Positions 11,991 to 22,404 of a stretch of 64,000 nucleotides of DNA are shown here, in pieces. The notes beneath the pieces were generated by a model, which worked only from the letters and a program-made list of their open reading frames with translations, was not told the DNA's origin and did no database searches. Source of the stretch: Eulemur rufifrons (taxonomy: Eukaryota > Chordata > Mammalia > Primates > Lemuridae). Position 1 is the stretch's first letter, and every line of letters begins with the position of its first letter. The position numbers were made by a program, and so were the translations under genes. The stretch is taken from assembly GCF_041146395.1 (NCBI RefSeq), contig NC_091010.1:53402001-53466000 (forward strand), written 5' to 3'.

Positions 11991-14249
11991 ACAATAAAGT
12001 CAATAGATTTTCCAGTCAATAAAGCTGGAAAAATGAAGAAGATTTAAAAGACAGCAGCAAAAAAAGAGGATTGCAGTAAGAAAAAGTGGGGCCTTAAGGT
12101 CCTAGTTTTTGCCTTTTCAAGTGATCTCATTTGATGTCTATGTGTTTAATAATGACATTTTAGTACATCTTAGATTTCCTATGTGGTTTAATCAAAGTAA
12201 TGACCTACAGCAAGCTCTCCACCCTCAGGTTCCCAGACTGGAGACCGGAAGCAGTTATATGTTGACTTCAGTGCCCTGAAAACCAGACTGTCTCTTCCCA
12301 GGACTGGAGACTTTTTTGTGGGAGACAGTTGTTCAGGATGTCACATTAACTCCATGTGACCAGGCCATATTTGAAGGGGGAAAGTTAGAAAGAAGAACAA
12401 TTTCTGCAATAAGTGCAAGGTTTGTTATGTACCATCAGGAATAAGGAAAGAAGTGCTGTTGCATCTCCTTCTGAAAGGACATAATGTCTGTTTTTCCTCA
12501 ATTTTGTCAGCCTGTAGATGGGTACATGTCCTTGTCAGGGAAGGTTGCTCCTCAGAGAGTTTTCAAATTCTTCATCTAATCACATTTTAATTCACAAAGT
12601 CAGTTAATTCAGCTAATTGGCTCTCAGTGGTGAAATAGAAAAATTCCAAAAGTCTAACTTTCATATATAAATTTTTATTAGAAAACACTAATCTGAGAAA
12701 AAGAAAAACAACTCAGGCAAAAATAACATCATAAGGCAACTAGCTTCAAAATGACATTTTTCTTCTATAAATTATTTTATCAAATCCTGAAGATGAATTT
12801 TTTGGGAAAAAAAACTAAACATAAAGATCAATATGAAAATGAACATAAAATTATGAATAGTTCCTCCACCTAAAAATGACTTCTGTAAACATTTTTGTGT
12901 ATATGAGTCCATATAACATCCACCTACATATGTATTTTCTAATACTCGCACACTATGCTGTAATATTTTTAGCTTTTTAACAGATTAAAATTGACATATT
13001 TACACATTAATGATTATACTTCTACAGCATTGGGCATACATTTAAATAAGTTTCAATATGAACTATCAGCTGAATAGGATTGTAGTTTAACTCTTTGACA
13101 GCTGGTGCAGGCTAAGTAGCAATAGTGCCTCACTCTCCTTATTTCTTCATATTCCCTACCGGGCTGGCAGCATCAGGATGTCTTTCCTTAGATATGAAGA
13201 TCTTATTTTAATTATATTAACCTCTGATGATCAATGTCTTTCATTATTTTCAGAAAAAGATAGCTTAAGACAAACAAACAAATGAACAAACCAACAAAAA
13301 AGAATGAAACCTAAACAGCCTTAAACAGCATACTCCTGAAGGAATAGGGGAGCTGCCAGATGAGAAATAAATGCTTCCACTGTGCTATTATCTTCATTAA
13401 ATGTAGCTGTACTCTTCATGAATTCTCCCTTTGTCTGAGGCCATTAGAAGAAGAACCACAGCTTTGAAAAGCTGACTCCCAGGGAGATTGTTGGAGGAAA
13501 CATTAAGGATAGATACTAACTTTACACTAGAATAGGCTCTGATTAAAAATAATGCTTGGAATTTATAAGACTTTCTCTCTTGTAAAATCTACCCTACTGC
13601 GCTACAGATTTTAATGTTATTTGGGTTTTGCTTTCTATGAGAGTAATAACTACATTCCTGCAAAGTCTAGGGTGATTTAGATTTTAAAAACTGAATTCTA
13701 TTTAAAATGCACTATGATAACTCAATCTCTGAAGGAATCCTGCAGTCTCTAGTTCAGTGAACAACCATGGCTCTCGAAACCTTGTTGAATTATTTGTGTA
13801 AGTTCAGATGTTCATATTGGCAAATGGGAGTCAATGGTTTTCTCTCATGTCAATTTTGTTCATTAATATTTATGGAACATTTTGTTTTAAATGGTGAGAT
13901 TCTTTGTTTCTTTTTTGTGACCACCATGTTTTTTTCCCTTAAATGTGATTATTTTAAGTTGGCTTCTCTATTAGTGTCATGCTAAATATTTCATCTAGGA
14001 AAAATATTATTGTAGAATATATCTGAGGAAAATGGAGGGAAAATAGGGCTAACTGACACATACTATTTGTCATGCCCTCAGAGCAAAAACAGAGAAACTC
14101 TGTTATTCCCACATCAATAGAAATAACCTGTTGCCAGTTTTGAGAGGAAAGGGAGATGCTCATAACAAGACAATGCATCAGAGACATCTTGGGGGATTAA
14201 GAACTGACTATGCAATATCAGGTACTAAATCCATTGACTTTTATGTTAT
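11991..14249. other. Unplaced sequence, no gene seen
   Basis: About 2.3 kb with no frame above 80 codons and no repeat that I can name with confidence. The block at 12200-12560 is less AT-rich and could be single-copy or an unrecognised old repeat. The 72-codon frame at 13767-13985 and the 77-codon minus frame at 13954-14187 have no supporting features. Confidence 0.5.
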
Positions 14250-14413
14250 ATTTGCTTCTGAGCTGAGTGCAGTGGCTCATGCCTGTAATCCTCGCACTCT
14301 GGGAGGCTGAGGCAGGAGGATTGCTTGAGCTAAGGAGTTTGAGACCCCACCCAGAGCACAAGCTAAACAAAAACAAATATAAAAAAATTAAATTAAAAAA
14401 TATTAGCTTCTGA
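14250..14413 (+). mobile_element. Alu monomer (FLAM-like) with target-site duplication
   Basis: The body at 14262-14401 is a single Alu left arm: 'gtgcagtggctcatgcctgtaatcc', 'gcactctgggaggctgaggcaggaggattgcttgag', then a degraded 'gagacc' segment and an A-rich tail. It has no right arm. 'gcactctgggagg' is the form usual in strepsirrhine Alus. It is bracketed by a 12-base direct repeat, atttgcttctga (14250-14261) and attagcttctga (14402-14413), with one mismatch. This marks an L1-mediated insertion by target-primed reverse transcription. Confidence 0.9.
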
Positions 14414-14904
14414 AGGGATAAAAAGTATGAATTAAAAGGAGTACAAAAGGATAATAAAATAAGACAAATCTTTCAGCATAGATAATTATTTGTTAAATAA
14501 ATTATTTCACAAATAACTGACAGCCAGATTTCTTTGTAGAGTAAATTTCAAAAAAGAGAAAACCATTTTAGGTTTACTTTATTACTATTTTGGAACTGTG
14601 TTGTCATAAGTATCAGATTTCCATGGAAACAAGTCACATTTTCCACAAGCCTATTATGAAAAATATAAAGCTCTCTGAATTTACAGATCTTGTGATTTTA
14701 AATCGATAGCCCTTGGAACATGCTCAGTGACACTTGCAGATCCAATCTAAATACTCATCTGACAATTAAATCTCTCCAGTGTCTTCATCAAGGAAATATC
14801 TCCAAAGATCAGAAACTCATTATTTCCTAAGGCAGCACATTTCACCATGCTCTGAGTCCCAGAGTGATATATTCAAGTTTCTTACGAATAGCTTTACTTG
14901 TGCA
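14414..14904. other. Unplaced sequence, possibly single-copy
   Basis: No repeat or gene recognised. The stretch around 14600-14790 has mixed composition ('ttccatggaaacaagtcacattttccacaagc') typical of single-copy non-coding DNA. Confidence 0.4.
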
Positions 14905-15130
14905 ACCTAGAGCAGTGCTGTCCAAGAGAACTTTATGGTTATACAAATGTTTGGTAATCCAAGCTGTCCAATATGGTGACCCCACTAACAATATGTTGCT
15001 ATTAAGCACTTAAAGTTTGGCTAGTGAAACTGAGGTCCTAAAGTTTTAATTTTATTTATTTTTACTTATTTTAAGTTTAAATGATCACATCTGGCTAGTG
15101 GCTACAATATTAGTTAGTATAGGCCTAAAG
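14905..15130. mobile_element. hAT-Charlie non-autonomous DNA transposon
   Basis: The element starts at 'cagtgctgtccaagagaac' (14913). It contains 'ccaagctgtccaatatggtgacc', 'tgttgctattaagcacttaaagtttggctagtg' and 'tggctagtggctacaatatt', which is the signature of a common MITE-like hAT repeat of mammals. The flanking 8-mers acctagag (14905-14912) and gcctaaag (15123-15130) agree at 6 of 8 positions, as expected for an old hAT 8-bp target duplication. It is about 210 bp with no coding capacity. I do not commit to the exact MER name. Confidence 0.75.
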
Positions 15131-15218
15131 GCTTATCAAATTTAACTGACTCAAGAAAACTGGACTGATTATCTTCTTTAACAAACCTGCTTCTCCTCTT
15201 CCTGTATTCCACATCACC

Positions 15219-15241
15219 AAAAAAAAAAAAAAAAAAAAAAA
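15219..15241. repeat. A23 homopolymer
   Basis: An uninterrupted run of 23 A follows 'acatcacc'. It is long enough to be a retroposon tail, but the upstream sequence (15131-15218) shows no recognisable retroposon, so it may have arisen by slippage. Confidence 0.95.
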
Positions 15242-15514
15242 GTTACAATCATTCATCCACTTGACCACTCTGGAAATTTTGAAATCATCCCAGAATTATC
15301 CTCTGTACCCAATCAATCACCAAGCCTGATAAATGGCTTGTAAATGGCTTTTAGTCTTACCTGGCCTCTGCATTTCACTGCTCCTGAAGTTTTCATGCCT
15401 CTTTCTCCCTTACCTGATTTTACATCAGTCTGTTTTGTCTCCCATTCACTTATCTCACTGGCAAACAACTAACGTATCCACATGACCGTCACAATAAGCT
15501 TTATGCTGGGCATG
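15242..15514. other. Possible old LINE-like sequence
   Basis: Text such as 'tctgtacccaatcaatcaccaagcctgataaatggc' and 'tacctggcctctgcatttcactgctcctgaagtt' has an L2-like flavour, but I cannot assign it. A short tandem duplication 'taaatggctt' occurs at about 15331-15351. Confidence 0.3.
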
Positions 15515-15710
15515 TTTGTATGAAACTTGGTAAGTTATAGTGCCTAGTTTTAATCAAACAGTAATCTAGGCATTGCTGTGAAACTATTTTATAGATGTGG
15601 TTAAAATCTGCAAACATCTGCAATTGTTGATTTTAAGCAAAGAGATTACTATTGGTAATGTGGGTAGGCCTCATCCAAATTAAAAGGCCTTAACAGGAAA
15701 AAAAAAAAAT

Positions 15711-15788
15711 AAAAAGGAAGAAGGAGGAAGAAGGAGGGAGGAGGAGGAGGGAGGAGGGAGGAGGAGTAGGAAGAGGAAGAGAAGAAAG
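15711..15788. repeat. (GGA)n/(GAA)n polypurine tract
   Basis: 78 bases of pure purine except a single T at 15767, built from gga, gaa and gggagga units. It lies within the MLT2 LTR and probably expanded from its 'aaaaggaagaagg' core. It has the potential to form triplex DNA. Confidence 0.95.
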
Positions 15789-15897
15789 TTTTGCAGAAGA
15801 AAATCTGTACCAAGACTGCAACATTGGCTCCTTCCAGGGTCTGTCAGTCAACCAGCTGACAAAATAACTTAAGCAAATTCCTTGAAAACCTCTCTGT

Positions 15898-15985
15898 CTT
15901 TCTCTGTCTCTCTCTTTTTTTCCTCTCTCTATATCTCTATATATGTATATATATCAAATTATATGTATATGTGTATATATGTGTG
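15898..15985. repeat. (TC)n followed by (TA)n/(TG)n low-complexity tract
   Basis: A pyrimidine stretch 'ctttctctgtctctctc...' is followed by 'tatatctctatatatgtatatatat' and 'tatgtatatgtgtatatatgtgtg'. MLT2-family LTRs usually carry such a variable segment before the 3' end. Confidence 0.9.
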
Positions 15986-16041
15986 ATTATTCTTATATAA
16001 TTTTATACTGCTCTGTTTCTCTGGAGAATACTGACTGATAC

Positions 16042-17389
16042 AAATCCTAAGATCACAGCAAAAGTTTCAAAGCTCATTTAATATTGTAAAGGAGTTTTCT
16101 TTCTCCTATTTTTGATTTCTTCTCAAAATCAGAATCCAGATTCTGAAGTCAGATCCACGAACTTGCTCATGAATCAGGGAATGCACTGTGGGGCTGATTG
16201 TTTAAAATAAAGCTAGCTTCCAATTTGTCCAGGAGGATTTATCAGGAAGACTTCTTCATGGCTCATTTTCAGAAAACTTGCTTTTACACCTAGAAAACAG
16301 TGTATCCCACCTTTCTGATGGATCAGAATCAGCTGAGAAAAACTGGTGCAATTATTTGAAGCCATACAAATTTGAGAGTGTCAATGTGCGTGCATGACAG
16401 TTTGTAGTTGTCGCTTTAAACTCTTAGCTCTTCCTCGTTTCCCATCTTATTTATTCCCCTTAAATCCTTTCCTGAACCATTCTGTTTTTAACTCCTGAGG
16501 CATGGGAGATATACAATACACCATTCTTGCAAAAATGCACCTAATCCTTTCTACTTCTGTAGATGGATACTTTTCCTGCTGTTTATGTAACAGTATCACC
16601 AGCAACACCTTATTTTTGATGGACCTTTCACACTAAACACAATGAGATACCCAAATGAGAAATAAAAATGGTTCTACTCTCTTCTTCATGCACATACAGA
16701 TTGGATAGCTTGTAGTATGTGAGTAACAATATGCCATTTTATTATAAATAAGAAATGCTTTCAGAAAAAGAAAAGACTGTTTTAAGGCAATCTTAATAAG
16801 TTCCTATTGTTTTAAAGTTTATTTTTAGGTTTATGTTTGATGACTTTTTATGCAATGATACATATTTCAGTGTCTTATGTTTATATTCCTGAAGCAATTT
16901 TATAAAAAATGAGAATCAATTTGATTTAAGGAAAACGTGAATGCAAGGTTAACATTCTGTTTAAATAAAAATGCTACCATGCAGAGATAAGGATCCCAAA
17001 ACACACGTTAGGTTTTCCTTAACTATGTTCATAGAAGACCCACAATTTTCTGAAGCATGTCCTTCTTGTTCCTATATCTTATTATAAATATAGTATATGA
17101 TATACTTTGATTTATTCCTTCTTTGTTCCTGCAGCTCCACTGCTGATTAAATCCTTACATGCTTTACTCTGCTTGTACTTACATGTTTGTTGCCAATTTG
17201 TGGACAGATGTGGTTAAAAGACTTGTATTGACTTCACATAAAGATATATTGGAAACAAAAGAACACTTCTGTGTCAATAATTAACTCATTTTCTCTTATT
17301 TCTAAATGAGCAAACCTATACTGTTTTACGATTATGAGGCTAAAATTCTTCAAATTATATATGTTTTTTTGTTCAGATGGCATCCTGTT
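16042..17389. other. Unplaced sequence, no gene seen
   Basis: No repeat I can name. The part at about 16790-17000 has the evenly mixed AT-rich texture of single-copy non-coding DNA ('ttatgcaatgatacatatttcag'). No credible open frame. Confidence 0.45.
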
Positions 17390-17985
17390 AGCTTCCACCA
17401 AATCAAGATAGTAAGACAGAATTTGATCTTTCCATTTCCCTGCTGTTACTGGCAGTGTTACCCCAGTAATGCCCGTTCACCAAGTGTCAGTGGTTGGTTG
17501 TGTATCTAGCTGCATTTGCCACTACCAGAACCAACTTCAGAATACATGCTCAGAGGTAGCATTCCCAGTGAGCAGGGCTAACTCCTCAGTGGTCTCAGCT
17601 CTGCAATGGTCCTCTTCTAGCTTGTGAGTTACCAACATTATTTCCATGGTTCCTTTAACTTGCAAGTTTGAGCCCCATATCTGTAAAACTCTCCTCCAAA
17701 TGCTGCAATGTTAGAAACAACTAGGATGTACACTTTCTTCAAATGTCTGAGCCCAAGTCTTCTGAGCATGTAGGCTCTAATAGCCACAGTCTCCTCTGTT
17801 TGTTTCTCAGCCTTAAAAGGCGGTGATGTCCTCTGCAGTTATTGCCTCTGTGTTACCTCAGAGGATTTGTTTTGTTTTGTTTTTGTTTTTTTGCTCTTTC
17901 AGTTGTCTAACAAATATTTAACCAATTTCTTGTATTAAATTCTTTCCACTGAAATACCTAGTGTGATTCCTGTTTTCCTGACATT
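17390..17985 (+). repeat. Interspersed repeat, LTR-like, family unassigned
   Basis: Phrases such as 'agggctaactcctcagtggtctcagctctgcaatgg', 'ggcggtgatgtcctctgcagttattgcctctgtgttacctcagagg' and 'cttgtattaaattctttccactgaaatacctagtgtgattcctgttttcctgac' recall a mammalian interspersed repeat with an LTR-like 3' end. It contains a T/G low-complexity stretch at 17868-17892. I cannot give the family. Confidence 0.4.
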
Positions 17986-18244
17986 ACTTTGATTTTAAAA
18001 TGGTGATGTCATAAAGAATGGAGCTAGAAACCAGAGCCTCAAAGATTCTGGGATTCGTTTGGTAATGACCTTGGCTCTAAACACAGTGCTGAGCTTCTTT
18101 CCAGTAGAAAATTGGATACTTAGAAATCTAAACCGTGCACTAGACCCATGATTAATTAAATCCTCATTTTTATTTAATTGAGATTAAGTGCCTACTTAAG
18201 CAAGAACACAGGGAAAGCAAGTATCTGCTGCTATTGACCATTAA

Positions 18245-18255
18245 GCGCGCGCGCG

Positions 18256-18293
<38 letters not shown>
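18245..18293. repeat. (GC)6(TG)n alternating purine-pyrimidine tract
   Basis: Twelve bases of alternating gc (18245-18256) lead directly into a (TG)n run with one 'ta' step, ending at 18293. All 49 bases strictly alternate purine and pyrimidine. It is the only sizeable CpG cluster I noticed in a strongly CpG-depleted window. The sequence type is a classic Z-DNA former. Confidence 0.97.
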
Positions 18294-18294
<1 letters not shown>

Positions 18295-18394
18295 AGGCTA
18301 ATAATATATGTGTCTTGTATAGTGTAGTACTGACAGAAATAAAGTGAAAAAATTTCAGCTTAAAATTTCAGCTCAAGTTACATTAAAAAGAAAA

Positions 18395-18689
18395 CAAAAA
18401 AGGACTTCTGGTTCTGTCAAGGTCGAATAGCCTTATCCTTCCAGGTACTCCTTCTTGCCAACTAAAAGGCTCTAGGAATAGTACAAGAACAAACAAAAGA
18501 ATATCCTGAAAGTTGGAAATAAGAAAAAGGCATATTTCCCAAATAACTCTGAACTTGAGGAACGATATGGTGGTGATTTGTCTGGCTTTCCTTATTAACT
18601 CCCATATATCCTGGACAGGGTGTTTTAAAAGCTTCCAACCCAGAACTTCCAAAAGACATAGACAACAAAATCTCCAAGAAAAGCCTTCT
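18395..18689 (+). mobile_element. Possible L1 5' UTR-type remnant
   Basis: The text 'ggacttctggttctgtcaaggtcgaatagccttatcc' with 'caactaaaaggctctaggaatagtacaagaacaaacaaaagaatatc' resembles the start of old L1M/HAL1-type 5' regions ('ttctggttctgtgaagatggaataggc...'). It directly precedes ORF2-like text, so it could be a deleted L1 with the same orientation. The assignment is tentative. Confidence 0.4.
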
Positions 18690-19384
18690 CAAATCAAAGA
18701 AGACATAAACAAATGGAAAGAAATAATACTATGTTCATAGATTGGAAGACTCAATATAGTAAATATATCAATTCTCTTTGAAATTGATCACCAGGTTTAA
18801 TTCAATTCTTATCAAAATCTCAGAATTTTTAGTAGACATAGACTAGCTCATTCTAAAGTTTATGTGGAAAGGCACAGACCTTAAGATGGTTTAAACAATA
18901 TTTAACAATGAATGAAGTGGGAGGAATTACTATGCCCAGTATTAAAGCCTGCTAGATATTAATAGCTACAGTAATAGAGAGTGTCCTATTGGCAGAAGTA
19001 TAGAAATATAGATCAATTAAACAGAATAAGGAACACAGATATAGACCCATACAAATATGCCTAACTGGATTTTGATGAAGATGTAAAATACATTCAGTAG
19101 AGGAAGTTTAATCTTTCAGCAAATGGTGCTGAAGCAATTGAACATGAACATGCTGAAAACACAAACCTAACTTAAATCTCATACCTTGTACAAGAATAAC
19201 TCACAATGAATCACAGACTTAAATACCATAAGACTTTCAGAAAACAATCATAGGAGAAAATCCGTGCAATCTCAGCTAGGGAAATTGTTCTTAGATTTGA
19301 CAACAAAAACATAATTTATAAAAGGAAAAAGTGATAATTTATATCTCATCAAAATAAAACACCTCAAATCCCTTGCGAAGAATA
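18690..19384 (+). mobile_element. LINE-1 ORF2 fragment, first part, sense
   Basis: This is degraded L1 ORF2 C-terminal coding text: 'gaagacataaacaaatggaaagaaat', 'ttcatagattggaagactcaatat', 'ggaggaattactatgcccagtatta', 'gctacagtaatagagagtgtcctattggcagaagtatagaaatatagatc', 'atagacccatacaaatatgcc', 'cagcaaatggtgctgaagcaattg', 'taagactttcagaaaacaatcataggagaaaatc'. It is broken by stops and indels. It resumes at 20064 after an inserted LINE. Confidence 0.92.
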
Positions 19385-20063
19385 ATTTTAATTAATATAT
19401 AGAGCTATTCTGCCTTCAGAGAGCTCAAACATAACTTCCCCCTTCTTAAATGTGGGCTGCACATAGTGACTTTTTTATGGAAGGGGGAGTAACTTTACAT
19501 TGGAGAAGCCTAATAAATACTACCTCAGCCAGATGATCAATGTTCACATTAACCATGACAAGTCATTTTGATCATATTTACTCATGATATGATGTGAGGG
19601 AAATGGTACTTTACCTCTGTAGTCTTCCTCCCCAGAACACATAAACACAATATGATGTGAAAAACATCAAATCCCAACTGAGAGACATTTTTCAAAATAC
19701 CTGACTAGTGTTCCTCAAAACTACCACAGTCATCAAAAACTAGGGAAGTCTAAGAAATTGTCACCACCAAGAAAAAGCTAAGGAGACATGACTACTAAAT
19801 GAAATATATTATCTGGAATGCAATTCTGGAAGAGCAAAAGGACATAAAATAAATAGTAAGGACATTTGGATAAATTATAGATACTACTTAATAGTAATGT
19901 ATCAACATCGGTTCATTAATTATAACAAATACACCATGGTAAAATGAGGTGTTAATATTAGGGTAGAACTAGGTGCAGAGAATATGTACTATTGTTGCAA
20001 TTTTCCTCTAAATCCAAAATTTTTCTAAACTAAAACAGTTCATTAAATGAAAGAAGAAGAAAA
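19385..20063 (+). mobile_element. LINE 3' end (L1M type) nested in the older L1
   Basis: A 5'-truncated LINE 3' region in the same orientation as its host: 'cttaaatgtgggctgcacatagtgacttt', 'ggggagtaactttacattggagaagcctaataaatactacctcagccagatgatcaa', 'gatatgatgtgagggaaatggtactttacctctgtagtcttcctcccc', 'ctaaggagacatgactactaaatgaaatata', 'gttgcaattttcctctaaatccaaaattttt', ending in 'gaaagaagaagaaaaaaaa'. ORF2-like text stops just before it and resumes just after it, so it inserted later than the host. It shares text with the element at 34860-35230. Confidence 0.75.
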
Positions 20064-20750
20064 AAAATACCACTTTTGATCAGCAAAAGGCCCTGGGAAA
20101 AGGATGTAAAGATACACTACACATTGGAAGAAAATATTGGCAAACCACCTAGCCAACAAAGTACTAGGATCAAGAATATATAAAGACATACAAAGACTCA
20201 ACAGTTTAAAAAAAGCTAATCTAATTAGAATGTGGGCAAAAGACACGAATAGACCATTCACCAAAGAAGATGTAAATACAGATGGCATGTAAGTACATGA
20301 AGAGATGCTCGACATCATTAGCCACCAGGGAAATAAAAATTGCAACCACAATGAGATGTCATACATATATACTTGAATGAGTAGGATTTAAAATAAAGTG
20401 GCAATCCTAAATCCTGGCTAGAATGCAGAGAAATGGGGTCATTCATAGATTGCAGATGGAAATGTAAAAGGGTCTGGCCACTCTGAAAAACAGTTTGGCA
20501 ATTTCTTATAAAACTAAACTTCCACTTATTATGCAACTCAATAAGTATACCCTTGGACATTAATTCCAGAAAAATAAAATCATACATTCACACAAAACTT
20601 GCACATAAATGTTTAAAGGAAGTTAGTTGTGGTTATCAGAGAGCAAATGAGGGATTCTTATGGTGGTGAAGGTGTTTGGTATCTAAACTCCATTAATGTT
20701 GATATTCTTCTTGTGATATATTGTTTTACAGAAGATTACCTTTCAGAAAA
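20064..20750 (+). mobile_element. LINE-1 ORF2 end and 3' UTR, second part, sense
   Basis: Continuation of the L1 interrupted at 19384: 'cattggaagaaaatattggcaaacc', 'gggcaaaagacacgaatagaccattcaccaaagaagatgtaaatacagatggcatgtaagtacatgaagagatgctcgacatcattagcc', 'gaatgcagagaaatggggtcatt', 'cagtttggcaatttctt', then a shortened 3' UTR ('gttgtggttatcagagagc', 'ggtggtgaaggtgtttggtatc'). Minus-strand frames at 20043-20366 and 20318-20587 are antisense translations of this element and not genes. Confidence 0.9.
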
Positions 20751-21589
20751 CTAGGTTTATGGGATCTTTTCATTATTTATTACAACTGCTGTGAATCTAC
20801 AATTGTCTTACTATTAAAAGTTTAATTTTAAAAAGTACTTATATCTTGGTCCTAAAGCAATTTTTCAATTCTTATAAATTCACAGATGTAATCACAGCCA
20901 ATCACACTTAATATTTAATTGTGCTGTTCGCAGTACTACAATATAAAATGAAACTACAGATTCACCAACTTTTCCTTGTGTCTCCTATCCTAAATATAAT
21001 ATTTATATAAGTTTCAGAATTAACCTCTTCCTCATCTAATTAGTTGCCAAATTCTATTCATTATTAAACGTTTAATAAGTTCCTACTGTATTTTTGACAT
21101 AGGCCAGATCAAAATACTGCTTCTGAAGCATGTTTCACTTCATTTCATTTCTCCTGCTCTGTTTTAATTGTCCCTTAATTGTTCTATTGTCTTTCTTCCC
21201 CCTTTCTTCTGACTATATTTATTAACAGAAATCTATCCAACCTCCCTAGAGAGTCTATACATTCTAGACCATAAAATGATATCAACACAGACAAAGACTT
21301 AGCTAAGAAGGAAGTAATATAGCATATGTCCTAAAGGCTGTCTGACTTTTAACACTTCTATATGAAGAGGAAACCAATCCTCTGAATAAGTAGAATGTAC
21401 AACACAATTGTCACATTGTTTTGTGCAGAAAAGCCATTATTTCTAGAGGTAATAGTATAGTATTAAACCTAGTGAAGATTATATTTACAGTGCTGTTATG
21501 CACATAAAGTAAATATTATAAACTAAATAATAATTGCCTCTTGCCTCTGCTATTGAATATACGCATTCTCTGCTTCACTGGCCCATACT
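20751..21589. other. Unplaced AT-rich sequence
   Basis: No gene and no repeat recognised. Confidence 0.45.
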
Positions 21590-22110
21590 GATGGTATCTT
21601 CAAGCATCCTGATTTGGTAATAGGGCTGGAAGCAGAGACAGCTAGATGTCAATTTAATGTTAATGAAGAAAGTGCAAAGGCTGGACTGACCTTTATTTAT
21701 CCAGAGTCCATTTTAATTTAGAAAAATTCAGCCGACTTGGCATAGAAAAAAAAAGAATATATGACTTTTTAATTTCCATTTTCCTATCCTGGGGGAAGGA
21801 ATTAAGAGGTGAACAGAGCTGCTAGTTCAACACAAAGGGCCGTTCTGCCTTACTTTGATGCAGAGGCATGGGAAATTGAAATTTATAACACTGCGGGCAC
21901 TGCCCCCTCCTCTGGAACAGGTCACCCTGATTGTGTTTGTATCATTGGGTTACTTTACGTGTCCTTAACATTTCCTCCCAGCCAGCTCATTTTGAGAAGA
22001 ACTCTGTATTGCTTTGAGAGCAGAGCCACACTACACATGAGCCGGCAGCCCAGGGCATTAATTGAATAAATATCATTTCATTTTGAAAATAAATTCTTCT
22101 CAGTGTTTTG
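21590..22110. other. Candidate conserved non-coding element
   Basis: About 520 bases with no repeat signature, a more balanced base composition than its surroundings, and clusters of homeodomain-like cores ('tcaatttaatgttaatgaag', 'gggcattaattgaataaatatcatttcattt'), plus 'ctgacctttatt' and 'gagccggcagcccaggg'. The 86-codon frame at 21809-22069 is probably fortuitous. A regulatory role is inference from texture only; conservation cannot be checked here. Confidence 0.35.
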
Positions 22111-22125
22111 TTTTTTTTTTTTTTT
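22111..22125. repeat. T15 homopolymer
   Basis: An uninterrupted T run after 'cagtgttttg'. Confidence 0.95.
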
Positions 22126-22346
22126 GGCTTCCTTGCCCTTGTGCCTTTTCCCTGCCCTTTGAATTAATTTTACCCATAAACTCACAGAAACCAGCTGAGA
22201 TCACAGAGGTAGGCTGGGAACCTGGCAAACTCAAATGTTTTCTTTGAATGTTCTGCTCACAACCCTGTCACAGATATTATTCTTTTCCTGGGGGTACACA
22301 TTTCACCCAGTCTCATGAGCACCCTATGTTTTCTGGGCTCATATAA

Positions 22347-22350
<4 letters not shown>

Positions 22351-22384
<34 letters not shown>
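22351..22384. repeat. (AC)17 microsatellite
   Basis: A perfect AC dinucleotide run followed by 'tgtgtgaggtatgtgtag'. This makes a short AC/TG inverted pair at its right edge. Confidence 0.98.
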
Positions 22385-22386
<2 letters not shown>

Positions 22387-22404
22387 TGTGAGGTATGTGT
22401 AGTG

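Larger units (their letters stand above)
15515..16041 (+). mobile_element. MLT2-type ERVL LTR
   Basis: Blocks of an MLT2-class LTR appear in order: 'aatctaggcattgctgtgaaactattttatagatgtgg', 'tgtgggtaggcctcatccaaattaaaaggccttaacag', 'ttccagggtctgtcagtcaaccagctgac', then a TC/AT-rich segment. It ends with 'actgctctgtttctctggagaatactgactgatac', the diagnostic MLT2 3' end. A polypurine expansion (15711-15788) sits inside. It appears to be a solitary LTR, since no ERVL internal sequence flanks it. Confidence 0.82.

Noticed and set aside
15131..15241. Processed pseudogene ending in the A23 run
   Set aside because: The sequence before the A-run has no polyadenylation signal at the right distance and no coding-like frame, and I see no flanking duplication.
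20043..20587. Two overlapping minus frames of 107 and 89 codons
   Set aside because: Both are antisense translations of L1 ORF2 sequence.
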